Source of the DNA: an uncultured Acetatifactor sp.
GTDB taxonomy: Bacteria > Bacillota > Clostridia > Lachnospirales > Lachnospiraceae
Reading direction: 5' to 3'
Assembly: GCA_910586485.1 (NCBI GenBank)
Contig: CAJUIA010000012.1
Span: 44,606 to 108,605 of the forward strand
DNA: 64,000 nt
The notes beneath the pieces are model-generated. The model was given only the letters and a program-made list of their open reading frames with translations, made no database searches and was not told the origin of the DNA. Positions 34,285 to 43,033 of this stretch are shown in pieces; positions within the stretch are counted from its first letter, which is position 1; each line of letters starts with the position of its first letter. Both the position numbers and the translations under genes were made by a program.

Positions 34285-35511
34285 ATGAATCTGGCACAGG
34301 CGAAGGAAAAGCTGAAAAAATACGGGCAGGAGCATGTCCTGAAATATTACGACGAGCTGAGCGGGCAGGAGCAGGAAGCGTTCTTGAAGCAGATAGAAGC
34401 GACGGATATGAGCCTGCTGGAGGCCTGCAAACACAGAGAGGATCTGGGGCAGAGGGGAGTGATTTCGCCCCTGGCAGCCATGCAGCTGCCGGAGATCGAA
34501 GAAAACAAGGAAGCCTTTACTGCGGTCGGGCTGGAGGCAGTCCGGGCCGGAAAAATCGGGGCGGTGCTTCTGGCAGGCGGCATGGGAACCAGGCTGGGTT
34601 CTGATGATCCCAAGGGTATGTATAATGTGGGACTGACCAGAGAGCTTTATATTTTTGAATGTCTGATTCATAATTTGTTAGATGTGGTGAGGCAGGCCGA
34701 TACCTGGATTCATCTCTTTGTTATGACCAGCGAAAAAAATCACGAGGCAACGGTAAGCTTTTTGCAGGAGCATGAGTACTTTGGCTATCAGGCGGAGTAT
34801 GTACACTTCTTTCGTCAGGAAATGGCGGCGGCAGCGGATTATGAAGGCAGGATTTATCTGGAGGGAAAGGGAAGACTGTCCACCTCTCCCAACGGAAACG
34901 GGGGCTGGTTTATCTCCATGAAAAACGCAGGGCTGCTGGACCTGGTGAAGAAGGCCGGCATAGAATGGCTGAATGTTTTTTCCGTGGATAATGTATTGCA
35001 GAAGATTGCCGATCCCTGCTTTGCGGGAGCAGTCATCAGTAAAGGCTGCGCCGTGGGAGCCAAGGTGGTGCGCAAGAATGCGCCGGATGAAAAGGTGGGC
35101 GTTATGTGCCTGGAGGACGGCCGTCCCTCCATTGTGGAATATTATGAGCTGACGGAGGAACTGATGAATGCCAGGGACGAAAAGGGAGATCCCGCATATT
35201 ATTTCGGCGTTATCTTAAATTATCTGTTCCGGGTGCAGGATCTGATCGGTATTTTAGATCAGCATCTGCCGCTGCACATTGTGGAAAAAAAGATTCCCTA
35301 TCTGAACGAAGAGGGGGAGCTTGTAAAGCCCGACGAGCCCAACGGGTACAAGTTTGAAAATCTTGTGTTAGATATGATTCATCAGATGGAAAGCTGTCTC
35401 CCTTATGAAGTGGTGAGAGAAAAAGAGTTTGCACCTATCAAAAACAGGACAGGGGTCGATTCCGTGGAGAGCGCCAGGGCGCTTCTGCAGCAGAACGGAG
35501 TTGTGCTTTAA
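34285..35511 (+). CDS. UTP-sugar-1-phosphate uridylyltransferase (UDPGP family)
   Basis: 408-residue nucleotidyltransferase. The UTP-binding loop LLAGGMGTRLGSDDPKGMYN lies near residue 94 and carries the GGxGTRLG signature. A helical N-terminus and later FVMTSEKNHEATVSFL, STSPNGNGGWF and FSVDNVLQKIADP segments fit the family that includes UDP-N-acetylglucosamine pyrophosphorylase and UDP-glucose pyrophosphorylase type 1. The NGNGG loop favours an N-acetylhexosamine substrate, but this is inference. The following galE makes UDP-sugar metabolism a likely context. GAGGAAAAG precedes the ATG. Confidence 0.85.
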   Translation: MNLAQAKEKLKKYGQEHVLKYYDELSGQEQEAFLKQIEATDMSLLEACKHREDLGQRGVISPLAAMQLPEIEENKEAFTAVGLEAVRAGKIGAVLLAGGMGTRLGSDDPKGMYNVGLTRELYIFECLIHNLLDVVRQADTWIHLFVMTSEKNHEATVSFLQEHEYFGYQAEYVHFFRQEMAAAADYEGRIYLEGKGRLSTSPNGNGGWFISMKNAGLLDLVKKAGIEWLNVFSVDNVLQKIADPCFAGAVISKGCAVGAKVVRKNAPDEKVGVMCLEDGRPSIVEYYELTEELMNARDEKGDPAYYFGVILNYLFRVQDLIGILDQHLPLHIVEKKIPYLNEEGELVKPDEPNGYKFENLVLDMIHQMESCLPYEVVREKEFAPIKNRTGVDSVESARALLQQNGVVL

Positions 35512-35639
35512 CAGCACATAACATTTCGACAGCTTCAAATAACAAATAAGTATTGTAAACCAAAGACTTTTTGGTTATCCTTTAAAACAGCAGATAACAA
35601 AAAATGCAACGTGCGGATATTCCGCAAAAAGGAGGGACT

Positions 35640-36656
35640 ATGAAGATATTGGTGACAGGCGGCGCCGGCTTTATCGGCAGCCATACGGTAGTGGAATTGC
35701 AGCAGGCAGGCTACGAGGTAATCGTGCTGGACAATCTCTGTAACGCCAGCGAAAAATCTCTGCAGCGGGTAGAGGCGATTACGGGTAAAAAAGTTCCTTT
35801 TTACAAGACGGATATTTTGGACCGGGAGGGACTGGAGAAAATCTTTTCGGCGGAGCAGATTGACGCAGTCATTCACTTTGCAGGTCTGAAGGCGGTGGGC
35901 GAATCCGTGCAGAAGCCCTGGGAATACTATGAGAACAATATTGCAGGTACCTTGACCTTAGTGGATGTCATGAGGAAGCACGGCGTCAAGAACATTATCT
36001 TTTCTTCCAGCGCCACGGTGTACGGAAATCCGGCCTTTATACCCATTACGGAGGAATGTCCCAAGGGGCAGTGTACCAATCCTTACGGCTGGACCAAGTC
36101 CATGCTGGAGCAGATTTTAAGCGACATCCAGAAGGCGGATCCGGAATGGAATGTGATCCTGCTGCGGTATTTTAACCCCATCGGGGCTCATAAGAGCGGC
36201 ACCATGGGAGAAAATCCCAACGGTATTCCCAATAATCTGATGCCCTATATTACCCAGGTGGCGGTAGGAAAGCTGAAGGAGCTGGGAGTCTTCGGAAATG
36301 ATTATGATACGCCGGACGGAACCGGAGTCCGGGATTATATACATGTGGTGGATCTGGCAGTGGGCCATGTGAAGGCATTAAAAAAGATCGAGGAAAAGGC
36401 CGGCTTAAAGATTTATAATCTGGGAACCGGTGTGGGATACAGTGTTCTGGATATTGTGAAGAATTTTGAGGAAGCTACGGGGGTGAAGATTCCGTATGTA
36501 ATCAAGGACAGACGTCCCGGCGATATTGCCTCCTGCTATGCGGATGCGTCTCTGGCAAAGGAAGAGCTTGGCTGGGAGGCACAGTACGGTATCAAGGAGA
36601 TGTGTGCCGATTCCTGGAGATGGCAGAAGAATAACCCCAACGGCTATGAGGATTAA
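35640..36656 (+). CDS. galE: UDP-glucose 4-epimerase
   Basis: 338-residue short-chain dehydrogenase. Seen: the NAD-binding ILVTGGAGFIGSHTVVEL, the catalytic FSSSATVYGN serine segment and the Tyr/Lys pair in NPYGWTKSM, then LRYFNPIGAHKSG and the substrate region GVRDYIHVVDLAVGH. The ATG is preceded by AAAGGAGGG. A weak AACCAAA/TTTGGTT hairpin lies between it and the pyrophosphorylase gene. It interconverts UDP-glucose and UDP-galactose, perhaps also the GlcNAc forms, for surface polysaccharides. Its end overlaps the convergent small gene by 4 bases. Confidence 0.93.
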   Translation: MKILVTGGAGFIGSHTVVELQQAGYEVIVLDNLCNASEKSLQRVEAITGKKVPFYKTDILDREGLEKIFSAEQIDAVIHFAGLKAVGESVQKPWEYYENNIAGTLTLVDVMRKHGVKNIIFSSSATVYGNPAFIPITEECPKGQCTNPYGWTKSMLEQILSDIQKADPEWNVILLRYFNPIGAHKSGTMGENPNGIPNNLMPYITQVAVGKLKELGVFGNDYDTPDGTGVRDYIHVVDLAVGHVKALKKIEEKAGLKIYNLGTGVGYSVLDIVKNFEEATGVKIPYVIKDRRPGDIASCYADASLAKEELGWEAQYGIKEMCADSWRWQKNNPNGYED

Positions 36657-36919
36657 TCCTCTTCGATGACCTGAATCTCCAAATAATCAAAATCAACAGC
36701 TTCCATGAAATTGTCCTGGGTGAAACGTGCTTTCCGATGCCTTTTAAACTCTGCGATGGTCTTGTCCAGCCAGACGGGACGTCCCAGATCAAACTGAAAG
36801 CATATTTCATCCAGGGCATGGAAAACCTTGTGGGTGCGGGTGTCGCCGCTTCCGTCTTCAATGCAGGTATCCTGCAGCATGTGATTGTCCTTAAAAGTTC
36901 TTGCCCATAAGCGAAACAT
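36653..36919 (-). CDS. Conserved small protein, unknown
   Basis: 88 residues on the minus strand with an AGGGAGGA site before the ATG. Charged, with no membrane segment. The pattern MFRLWARTFKDN, then DTRTHKVFHALDEIC, FDLGRPVWLDK and a terminal FDYLEIQVIEED is the kind of conserved small protein found in many Lachnospiraceae; no function is known. It is convergent with galE and divergent from the GT39-like gene. Confidence 0.6.
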   Translation of the reverse strand: MFRLWARTFKDNHMLQDTCIEDGSGDTRTHKVFHALDEICFQFDLGRPVWLDKTIAEFKRHRKARFTQDNFMEAVDFDYLEIQVIEED

Positions 36920-36996
36920 AAGCTTTTCCTCCCTGCTCCTATCTTAATTTATTTTTTTCACTCGCGCAAGAAAAATGTATTGAAAGGAATGAAAAG

Positions 36997-38619
36997 ATGC
37001 GGATACGCTTAAAAAAATGGATTCGGATGCCGGAATGCTGGCTGATACTGGTGATACTGGCGGGCAGCCTGGCAAGACTGCTGTTTTTGGGGGAAAGCCC
37101 CATGGGACTGCATCAGGACGAAGCGTATGGCGCTTATAATTCCTGGGCGGTCATGAATTACGGGATAGATTCCTTTGGTTATACGAGACCGGTATATTAT
37201 ACCGTCTGGGGCAGCGGAATGAGCGTATTGTATTCTTATCTGACCATGCCTTTCTTTGCGCTGTTCGGGGTGTCGGCAGTAACGATCAGACTGCCGCAGG
37301 CGCTCTTGGGATGTGTGTCGATTCCTGTGGTATACGGGCTCGGCAGGGAAATGTTTCAGTCAAAGTGGACGGGCTTATTATTCGCGTTTCTTCTGGCCAT
37401 TAATCCATGGCATATTCAACAGTCGCGCTTTGGTATGGATGCCAATCTGGCGGTGCCGCTCTTGCTGACCGCCATGTACTTTTTCAGCAGGTATTTGAAC
37501 GGCAGGCAGAAAAGTCTTTGGGGAACGGCCGTATTTCTGGGACTGACCTTATACGGCTATGCCCTTACCTGGCTGCTGATTCCTCTGTTTCTTCTGCTCT
37601 GCCTGTTCTTTTTTCGAAAAAGGATGCGATTTAACAGACAATTTTTTCTGTGCTTTTTGCTGCTGTTTATCATGGCAGTGCCTCTGCTTTTGTTTTTGGC
37701 TGTAAACTTCGGGCTGATCCCGGAGATCCGCGGCGGTTTGTTTTCCGTTCCGAAATTACCGGCGCTGCGAACAGGTGAAATGAGCCTTCATACATGGGTG
37801 ATTAAGCAGCGTTTTATTGCGCTTGTGGAGATGCTTTTCCGTCAGTTTGATGACAGGTGGTGGATCAGTAACGCGGCAGCAGGCTCCTATTATTATATCT
37901 CTACGCCCTTTATCCTGCTGGGGCTTTTATACCATGTCAGGGTATTGATACAATGGATTTTCAAAAGGAAAGAGCTTCCGGTGCATTTTCTGCTGGCGTT
38001 GTGGTTTGGCGCAGCCTTTTTAGTAGGCTGCAGCATTGATCTCGTATATTTTCACAAGGTCAACTATATCCATATTCCCATTATTCTGTATGGGGGAACG
38101 GGGCTCTGGTGTCTTGGCAGGATGCTGAAAAGGGAGAAAGCCTTTTGGGCCGTGGCGCTGTGTATGTATACGGGGTGCTTTGGTTATTATATATATTCCC
38201 AGGCCGCTTATCCGGTAGATTATAATTCTTACGGAAATCCTTGGGTATCTCACATGAACTGGTATCGCTATGAAGACGCTCTGGCATATGCCCGGTCTCT
38301 TACGGAGGGGGAAATTTCCGTATTTTCCTTGAATTATGCCAATATTATGCTAAACGACCAGATACCGCCCCGTGAATTTATGGATACGGTGGAATATGCA
38401 GGGGATGCAAGATTCCTGGAGGTAAAGCGCTTTGGAAGATACCTTATAAATGTGGATCCGCCGGCGGATGAGGAAGAACGGAAGAAGGATACGGTGGTTT
38501 ACGTTTACCTGCGGGGAGCCAACGGGATGGAGGAAAGCTTCAGGGAAAAGGGCTATGTAACAGTGCCGGCGGATGCCTGTTATGGTGTGGCGTATCGGCA
38601 GGAGGTATATGGCGAATAA
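36997..38619 (+). CDS. GT39-like membrane glycosyltransferase
   Basis: 540-residue integral membrane protein with about ten helices. The first outside loop has LHQDEAYGAYNS, the paired acidic motif typical of GT-C enzymes such as the GT39 (protein mannosyltransferase/ArnT-like) family. A Trp/Pro-rich LAINPWHIQQSRFGMDAN segment follows, and a soluble C-terminal domain (~450-540) is outside. It would use a polyprenyl-phosphate sugar to glycosylate a surface lipid or protein. Substrate unknown. The downstream coiled-coil gene has its own promoter. Confidence 0.75.
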   Translation: MRIRLKKWIRMPECWLILVILAGSLARLLFLGESPMGLHQDEAYGAYNSWAVMNYGIDSFGYTRPVYYTVWGSGMSVLYSYLTMPFFALFGVSAVTIRLPQALLGCVSIPVVYGLGREMFQSKWTGLLFAFLLAINPWHIQQSRFGMDANLAVPLLLTAMYFFSRYLNGRQKSLWGTAVFLGLTLYGYALTWLLIPLFLLLCLFFFRKRMRFNRQFFLCFLLLFIMAVPLLLFLAVNFGLIPEIRGGLFSVPKLPALRTGEMSLHTWVIKQRFIALVEMLFRQFDDRWWISNAAAGSYYYISTPFILLGLLYHVRVLIQWIFKRKELPVHFLLALWFGAAFLVGCSIDLVYFHKVNYIHIPIILYGGTGLWCLGRMLKREKAFWAVALCMYTGCFGYYIYSQAAYPVDYNSYGNPWVSHMNWYRYEDALAYARSLTEGEISVFSLNYANIMLNDQIPPREFMDTVEYAGDARFLEVKRFGRYLINVDPPADEEERKKDTVVYVYLRGANGMEESFREKGYVTVPADACYGVAYRQEVYGE

Positions 38620-38638
38620 TTTCGGGTTCGATTTTGAG

Positions 38639-38667
38639 TTGTAATATGTATAGGATAATGATATAAT
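38639..38667 (+). promoter_or_regulatory. Promoter of the coiled-coil protein gene
   Basis: TTGTAA and TATAAT with a 17-base spacer. The bases after the -10 box (TATAATAACCGCAAAGGAAA) match those at 5046-5065 almost exactly. Confidence 0.6.
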
Positions 38668-38723
38668 AACCGCAAAGGAAAGTACAAGGTGATGTACCGC
38701 AGCCGGCATTTGGAGGAATACAG

Positions 38724-39413
38724 ATGGATATTTTTATGGATAAACTGGCACAGAAAATAAACGCCCAGGAGATCATCAAGGCAAATACCACTGCCGAGAT
38801 TCAGGAGCTGAATGCGCTCAGAAGCCGGGTGGCCGAATATAATGAGTGTCTGGAAAAGCTTCAGAAGCTGATAGATGAAAACGCAGCCGGAATAAAGGGT
38901 GTGTCGGGAGAAGCCGCAGCGGAGATGAAGCGCCTGGTGGATGAAAGTATTGTCAGGATCAAAGCCATTCAACAGGATGCCTCAGGGCTGGAAAAGCTGG
39001 GTGAGCAGCTGGGCGGCGTGAGCGGTCAGGTGAATAAGCTGGGTGAGCAGCTGGGCGGCGTGAGTACTCAGCTCGGAGAGACGAAGGGAGAAATAGCGGA
39101 TAGGCTTGAGCGGCTGTCCCTTCGGCTTGAGGAAAAGTCCGAAGAGGATATTGGAGCCGGACTGGAAGAAAAATTTTCGGCGGCAGAGGAAAATGTTCAC
39201 AAGGAATGTGTGAAGGTATATCGGAATGTGCAGGCAGTAGTCATGGAGGAAAGCGGGAAGCAGAGTGAGGCGCTGGCGGAGACCTCCGGAAAGGTAAACG
39301 CCATGAAGGGCAGGCTGGGACTCGTGCTGGGAATTTCGGTTGTGGCGCTGGTGTTTTCTCTGGCAGGTGCGGTGCTTCAGCTGCTGGATCTGCTGGGAAT
39401 CGGTCTGCTGTAA
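38724..39413 (+). CDS. Coiled-coil tail-anchored protein, unknown
   Basis: 229 residues with long coiled-coil heptads (~20-190) and one C-terminal membrane segment (residues ~200-224, LVLGISVVALVFSLAGAVL). It appears to be a tail-anchored protein with the N-terminus in the cytoplasm. An in-frame duplication KLGEQLGGVS occurs twice in tandem near residues 90-112. GGAGG lies upstream of the ATG. No function is recognised; similar proteins occur in relatives. Confidence 0.6.
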   Translation: MDIFMDKLAQKINAQEIIKANTTAEIQELNALRSRVAEYNECLEKLQKLIDENAAGIKGVSGEAAAEMKRLVDESIVRIKAIQQDASGLEKLGEQLGGVSGQVNKLGEQLGGVSTQLGETKGEIADRLERLSLRLEEKSEEDIGAGLEEKFSAAEENVHKECVKVYRNVQAVVMEESGKQSEALAETSGKVNAMKGRLGLVLGISVVALVFSLAGAVLQLLDLLGIGLL

Positions 39414-39430
39414 GAGAGACGGAGGCGGTC

Positions 39431-39994
39431 ATGGCGAGAGAAATCTGGAAACCCGGCAATATGCTTTATCCGCTGCCGGTGGTCATGGTAAGTGTGGCTG
39501 ACAGGGAGGGAAAAGCAAATATTATAACGGTTGCATGGGTGGGAACAGTCTGTACCAATCCGCCCATGGTCAGCATATCACTTCGGCCGGAGAGATATTC
39601 TTCTCCCATCATAAAGGATACGGGCGAATTTGTCATTAATCTGACTACAAGACAGCTGGCTTTTGCCACGGATTACTGCGGCGTAAAGAGCGGCCGCGAG
39701 GTGGATAAATTTAAGGAGCTGGGACTGACGCCGCTTTCGGCTAAGGAGGTTCAGGCACCGTTGATCGCGGAGAGTCCGGTGAACATTGAGTGCCGGGTCA
39801 GGCAGGTCATGCCCCTGGGGTCTCATGATATGTTCCTGGCGGATGTGGCTGCCGTACACGCAGATGAAAAATACATGGATGAGAATCATAAGTTCCATCT
39901 GGACAAGGCGGAGCCCATTGTGTATTCTCACGGGGCCTATCTTGTCTGCGGAGAACAGCTGGGCACCTTTGGCTACAGCGTAAAAAAGAAATAA
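39431..39994 (+). CDS. Flavin reductase-like FMN-binding protein
   Basis: 187 residues of the flavin reductase / DIM6-NTAB family. Seen: LYPLPVVMVSVADREGKANI, the FMN-phosphate region VAWVGTVCTNPPMVSISLRPERYS, and TGEFVINLTTRQLAFATDYCG. Members bind FMN and act as NAD(P)H:flavin reductases or redox partners. It begins 17 bases after the coiled-coil gene stop with a GGAGGCGG site. It is convergent with dinB. The exact partner is unknown. Confidence 0.85.
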   Translation: MAREIWKPGNMLYPLPVVMVSVADREGKANIITVAWVGTVCTNPPMVSISLRPERYSSPIIKDTGEFVINLTTRQLAFATDYCGVKSGREVDKFKELGLTPLSAKEVQAPLIAESPVNIECRVRQVMPLGSHDMFLADVAAVHADEKYMDENHKFHLDKAEPIVYSHGAYLVCGEQLGTFGYSVKKK

Positions 39995-40011
39995 AATATA
40001 AATAAAAAGGT

Positions 40012-41217
40012 TTATTGGTGAGGGGGAGTGATCAGGCTCCCTCTTTTTATGGCATTATCCCCGTATTTTTCGCGGATTTGATCCAGAGCGGCGTCCAGCT
40101 TTTGCTGCTTTTCCGATATTGGGGCCGCATAATCGAAGAGGCTGAGTTGAACAGGCTCGCCTTCCTCCGCCAGCTTTCCAGTGCGGATACCCAGCAGCCT
40201 GATGGGGGACCCGTTCCAAAGCTCATCAAACAGTGCGCAGGCCGTGCGATAGATTATATCGGTGGAAGCGCTGGGAGGGTCCAGAATGCTTTGGTGAGAA
40301 ACGGATTTAAAAGTGCTGTATTTGATTTCCGTACAGACAAGCCCTGCCCTGCAGTGAGAGCTGCGAAGGCGCCTGCCTACTGATTCTGCCAGCTCCAGAA
40401 GAACTCTAGCTGCGGCATCTCTGGTGAGTGCGTCTTCTGCCAGGGTGGTGGAATTCCCGATGCACTTTGCTTCGGCAGGCTCAGGATAAACAGCGGAGTC
40501 ATCCAGTCCGTTGGCGTAGTTCCAGAGCATGAGTCCGTGGCTTTTTAAATGGGAGGCCAGGATGGCAGTGTCCGCCTGGGCAAGGTCGCCGACGGTAAGA
40601 ATCCCCAGCTTTTTTAAGGTCTCCACGCTGGAGCGTCCGCAGAGAAAAAGCCTGGATACAGGCAGGGGCCAGAGCTTTTCCCGGATCTCACGGGAGTACA
40701 GGGTATGTACCAGATTGGGCTTTTTAAAATCGGATGCCATTTTTGCAAGGACCTTGCGGTCGGAGATGCCCACATTTACGGTAAATCCGAATTTTTCATA
40801 CACGGTATCCTTAATCAATGCGGCGGCAGCCTCCGGTGACGCATAGTTTGCCGCAATGGGGGAATAATCCATATAGCATTCGTCAATGCTGACCTGCTCG
40901 ATGTCGGGGCAGATACTTTTTAGATACTCCATGAGCTGCCTGCTGCGTTCACTGTAAAGCATGTGATCGGGGGCCACGGATACCAGGCAGGGGCATTTGC
41001 GGAAGGCGTTTATGACAGGCTCGCCGGTGGTGATGCCGTATGCCTTTGCAGGAATGGACTTGGCCAGAACTACGCCGTGGCGGGTACTCATATCCCCTCC
41101 CACAATGGAAGGGATCAGGCGGAGATCAGTTTCGCTGCCTGCTTCCAGCTGCGCCAGGGCCGACCAGCTCAGATAGGCGGAATTCACGTCAATATGGAAG
41201 ATAATGGGATTACTCAT
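40012..41217 (-). CDS. dinB: Y-family DNA polymerase (DinB/Pol IV type)
   Basis: 401-residue lesion-bypass polymerase. Seen: the first catalytic Asp in IIFHIDVNSAYLSW, the second pair in VSIDECYMDYS, the helix-hairpin-helix LKKLGILTVGDLAQ, and a C-terminal clamp-binding motif VQLSLFDYA. Length is normal for DinB/Pol IV. It is read divergently from the M23/LysM gene. An SOS box was not recognised in the short divergent gap, though the gap was only inspected by eye. Confidence 0.9.
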   Translation of the reverse strand: MSNPIIFHIDVNSAYLSWSALAQLEAGSETDLRLIPSIVGGDMSTRHGVVLAKSIPAKAYGITTGEPVINAFRKCPCLVSVAPDHMLYSERSRQLMEYLKSICPDIEQVSIDECYMDYSPIAANYASPEAAAALIKDTVYEKFGFTVNVGISDRKVLAKMASDFKKPNLVHTLYSREIREKLWPLPVSRLFLCGRSSVETLKKLGILTVGDLAQADTAILASHLKSHGLMLWNYANGLDDSAVYPEPAEAKCIGNSTTLAEDALTRDAAARVLLELAESVGRRLRSSHCRAGLVCTEIKYSTFKSVSHQSILDPPSASTDIIYRTACALFDELWNGSPIRLLGIRTGKLAEEGEPVQLSLFDYAAPISEKQQKLDAALDQIREKYGDNAIKRGSLITPPHQ

Positions 41218-41277
41218 GGGGCACCTCCGGTAATTGCATCAAAGTTGTTACATTTACTATATCCTTGGAAAACTGAC

Positions 41278-41306
41278 TTTACAAGGAAAAAAAATGTTGA
41301 TAGAAT
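41278..41306 (+). promoter_or_regulatory. Promoter of the M23/LysM/G5 gene
   Basis: TTTACA and TAGAAT with a 17-base spacer. The likely transcription start near 41313 leaves only about 15 bases before the ATG at 41328, which supports that start codon. Confidence 0.5.
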
Positions 41307-41327
41307 GTAACTGGAATGGGAAAACAT

Positions 41328-42902
41328 ATGAAAAAGAAAAAAAGCGGTTATAAAAAGTACAAGTTTACATATATTAAGATTACATTGATTACTCTGCTGA
41401 TCTGCCTGTTGTTCGTAAAGGGTTATACCCCTTTTCGGGCCTCGGAGGAGAATCTGTTCCATCTGACGGTGAACGGGCAGGACGTGGGAACGGTGGACAA
41501 GAGGGAAAAGGCGGAGGCCCTGTTGACGGAAGCCAGAAGAAATATCGCGTCCGGAAGCGATGAGCTGGTGTTCATGGAGGCCGAGCTTGCCATAGAGGGC
41601 GAGGAAGTCCTGTGGGGCTATGTGGATGACGAGCAGGAGGTTCTTGCGCGGATGGAGGCGGTTCTACGCGGAAGCACCATCGAAACCATGCGGCGTTCAT
41701 ATACGCTCAAGATCAACGATTATATGGTAAACCTTGCCAGCCTGGAGGAGGTGCTGCAGCTGCTGCAGGCTGCGGTGGACAAGTATGACACCGAGGGCAG
41801 GTTTCAGGTGGAGCTGTCGTATGATACAAGCAGGGAATTCAGTGTTTTGGCTGCCGATGTGAAGGCTGAGGAAGAAGTTGACAAGCAGGAGGAGATAGAC
41901 TGCTCACAGGGGGGAATTGCCAGCGTATTGGCCAGGCCTCATACAGAGCCGATTGTGAAGCAGGATCCCGATTTTGAAGATTTTGATCTGGGAATTCTGA
42001 CCATGGATTTTGAACAGAAGATGGAAATTGTGGAGGCTTATCTTCCCGAAAGCCTTCTGACTCCTGTGGAGACGGCTACAGAGCGCGTAATTATGGAGCA
42101 GGAAACTCCTGACATTTATGAGGTGGTGAAGGGGGATACTCTGTCCGAAATTGCCATCAAGGTCAATATTCCCATGGACAGGATCGTGGAGATGAACGAC
42201 AGTCTGGAGGATATTAATACCACTCTGCAGATTGGTCAGCAGCTGGTAATTACGGTGCCGGAGCCGGAGCTTTCCGTTACCAAGGTAGAGCAGAAATTCT
42301 ATGAAGAGAGCTATGACGCGGAAGTGGAAATTATTGACGTGGATACCTGGTATACCAATCAGACCGAGGTGCTTCAGCAGCCCAGTGCGGGATTTCGCAA
42401 GATTGTGGCAAATGTTACCTTTGTGGATGACAAGGAAGTGTCCAGGGAGATTTTGAAGGAAGAAGTGGTCATGGAAGCGGTGGCCAAGGTCATGAAACGG
42501 GGCACTAAGATACCACCTACCTATATATGGCCCGTTTCGGGAGGACGCGAGACTTCTGGCTTCGGCAGGCGTACGGCGCCGAAGAAGGGCGCCAGCACCA
42601 ATCATAAGGGCGTGGATATTGCAGTACCTACCGGAACTCCTGTGAAAGCCTCCTGCGGCGGAACCGTGACCAAGGCCGGCTGGGGAAGCGGCTACGGATA
42701 TGTGGTTTATATTGACCATGAGGACGGCAGGCAGACCAGATACGGGCATTTAAGCAGAGTGCTGGTGTCCGTGGGTCAAAAGGTAAGGCAGGGGGACAGG
42801 ATTGCCTTAAGCGGAAATACAGGTGTCAGCACAGGGCCGCACCTGCACTTTGAAATGCGCATTAACGGTACGCCGGTGAATCCCAAGAAATATGTGCCGT
42901 AA
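41328..42902 (+). CDS. M23 peptidase with LysM and G5 domains
   Basis: 524 residues. A basic N-terminus and membrane/signal segment (~15-31) precede an unknown domain. Then come a LysM (IYEVVKGDTLSEIAIKVNI, ~264-310), a G5-like domain (~325-405) and an active M23 endopeptidase (~410-524) with metal ligands in NHKGVDIAVP and the HLHFEMRIN motif. This is a typical secreted wall hydrolase cutting peptide cross-links, held by LysM. The first Met of the frame (41316) lies too near the promoter to be the start. It differs from the SpoIIQ-like protein in having a complete metal site. Confidence 0.88.
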   Translation: MKKKKSGYKKYKFTYIKITLITLLICLLFVKGYTPFRASEENLFHLTVNGQDVGTVDKREKAEALLTEARRNIASGSDELVFMEAELAIEGEEVLWGYVDDEQEVLARMEAVLRGSTIETMRRSYTLKINDYMVNLASLEEVLQLLQAAVDKYDTEGRFQVELSYDTSREFSVLAADVKAEEEVDKQEEIDCSQGGIASVLARPHTEPIVKQDPDFEDFDLGILTMDFEQKMEIVEAYLPESLLTPVETATERVIMEQETPDIYEVVKGDTLSEIAIKVNIPMDRIVEMNDSLEDINTTLQIGQQLVITVPEPELSVTKVEQKFYEESYDAEVEIIDVDTWYTNQTEVLQQPSAGFRKIVANVTFVDDKEVSREILKEEVVMEAVAKVMKRGTKIPPTYIWPVSGGRETSGFGRRTAPKKGASTNHKGVDIAVPTGTPVKASCGGTVTKAGWGSGYGYVVYIDHEDGRQTRYGHLSRVLVSVGQKVRQGDRIALSGNTGVSTGPHLHFEMRINGTPVNPKKYVP

Positions 42903-42923
42903 TGAGCAGGAACACCCGTTCCG

Positions 42924-42952
42924 TTTACAAACGAGGTAAATTGTGGTAAGAT
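42924..42952 (+). promoter_or_regulatory. Promoter of murA
   Basis: TTTACA and TAAGAT with an exact 17-base spacer in the AT-rich gap before murA. Confidence 0.5.
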
Positions 42953-43033
42953 AGATTTTAAGATTATTTTAATTATTTATTAAGCATGATTTTAACTATA
43001 GGGGCGCTGCTCCTTGGATAGAGGTATAGATAA

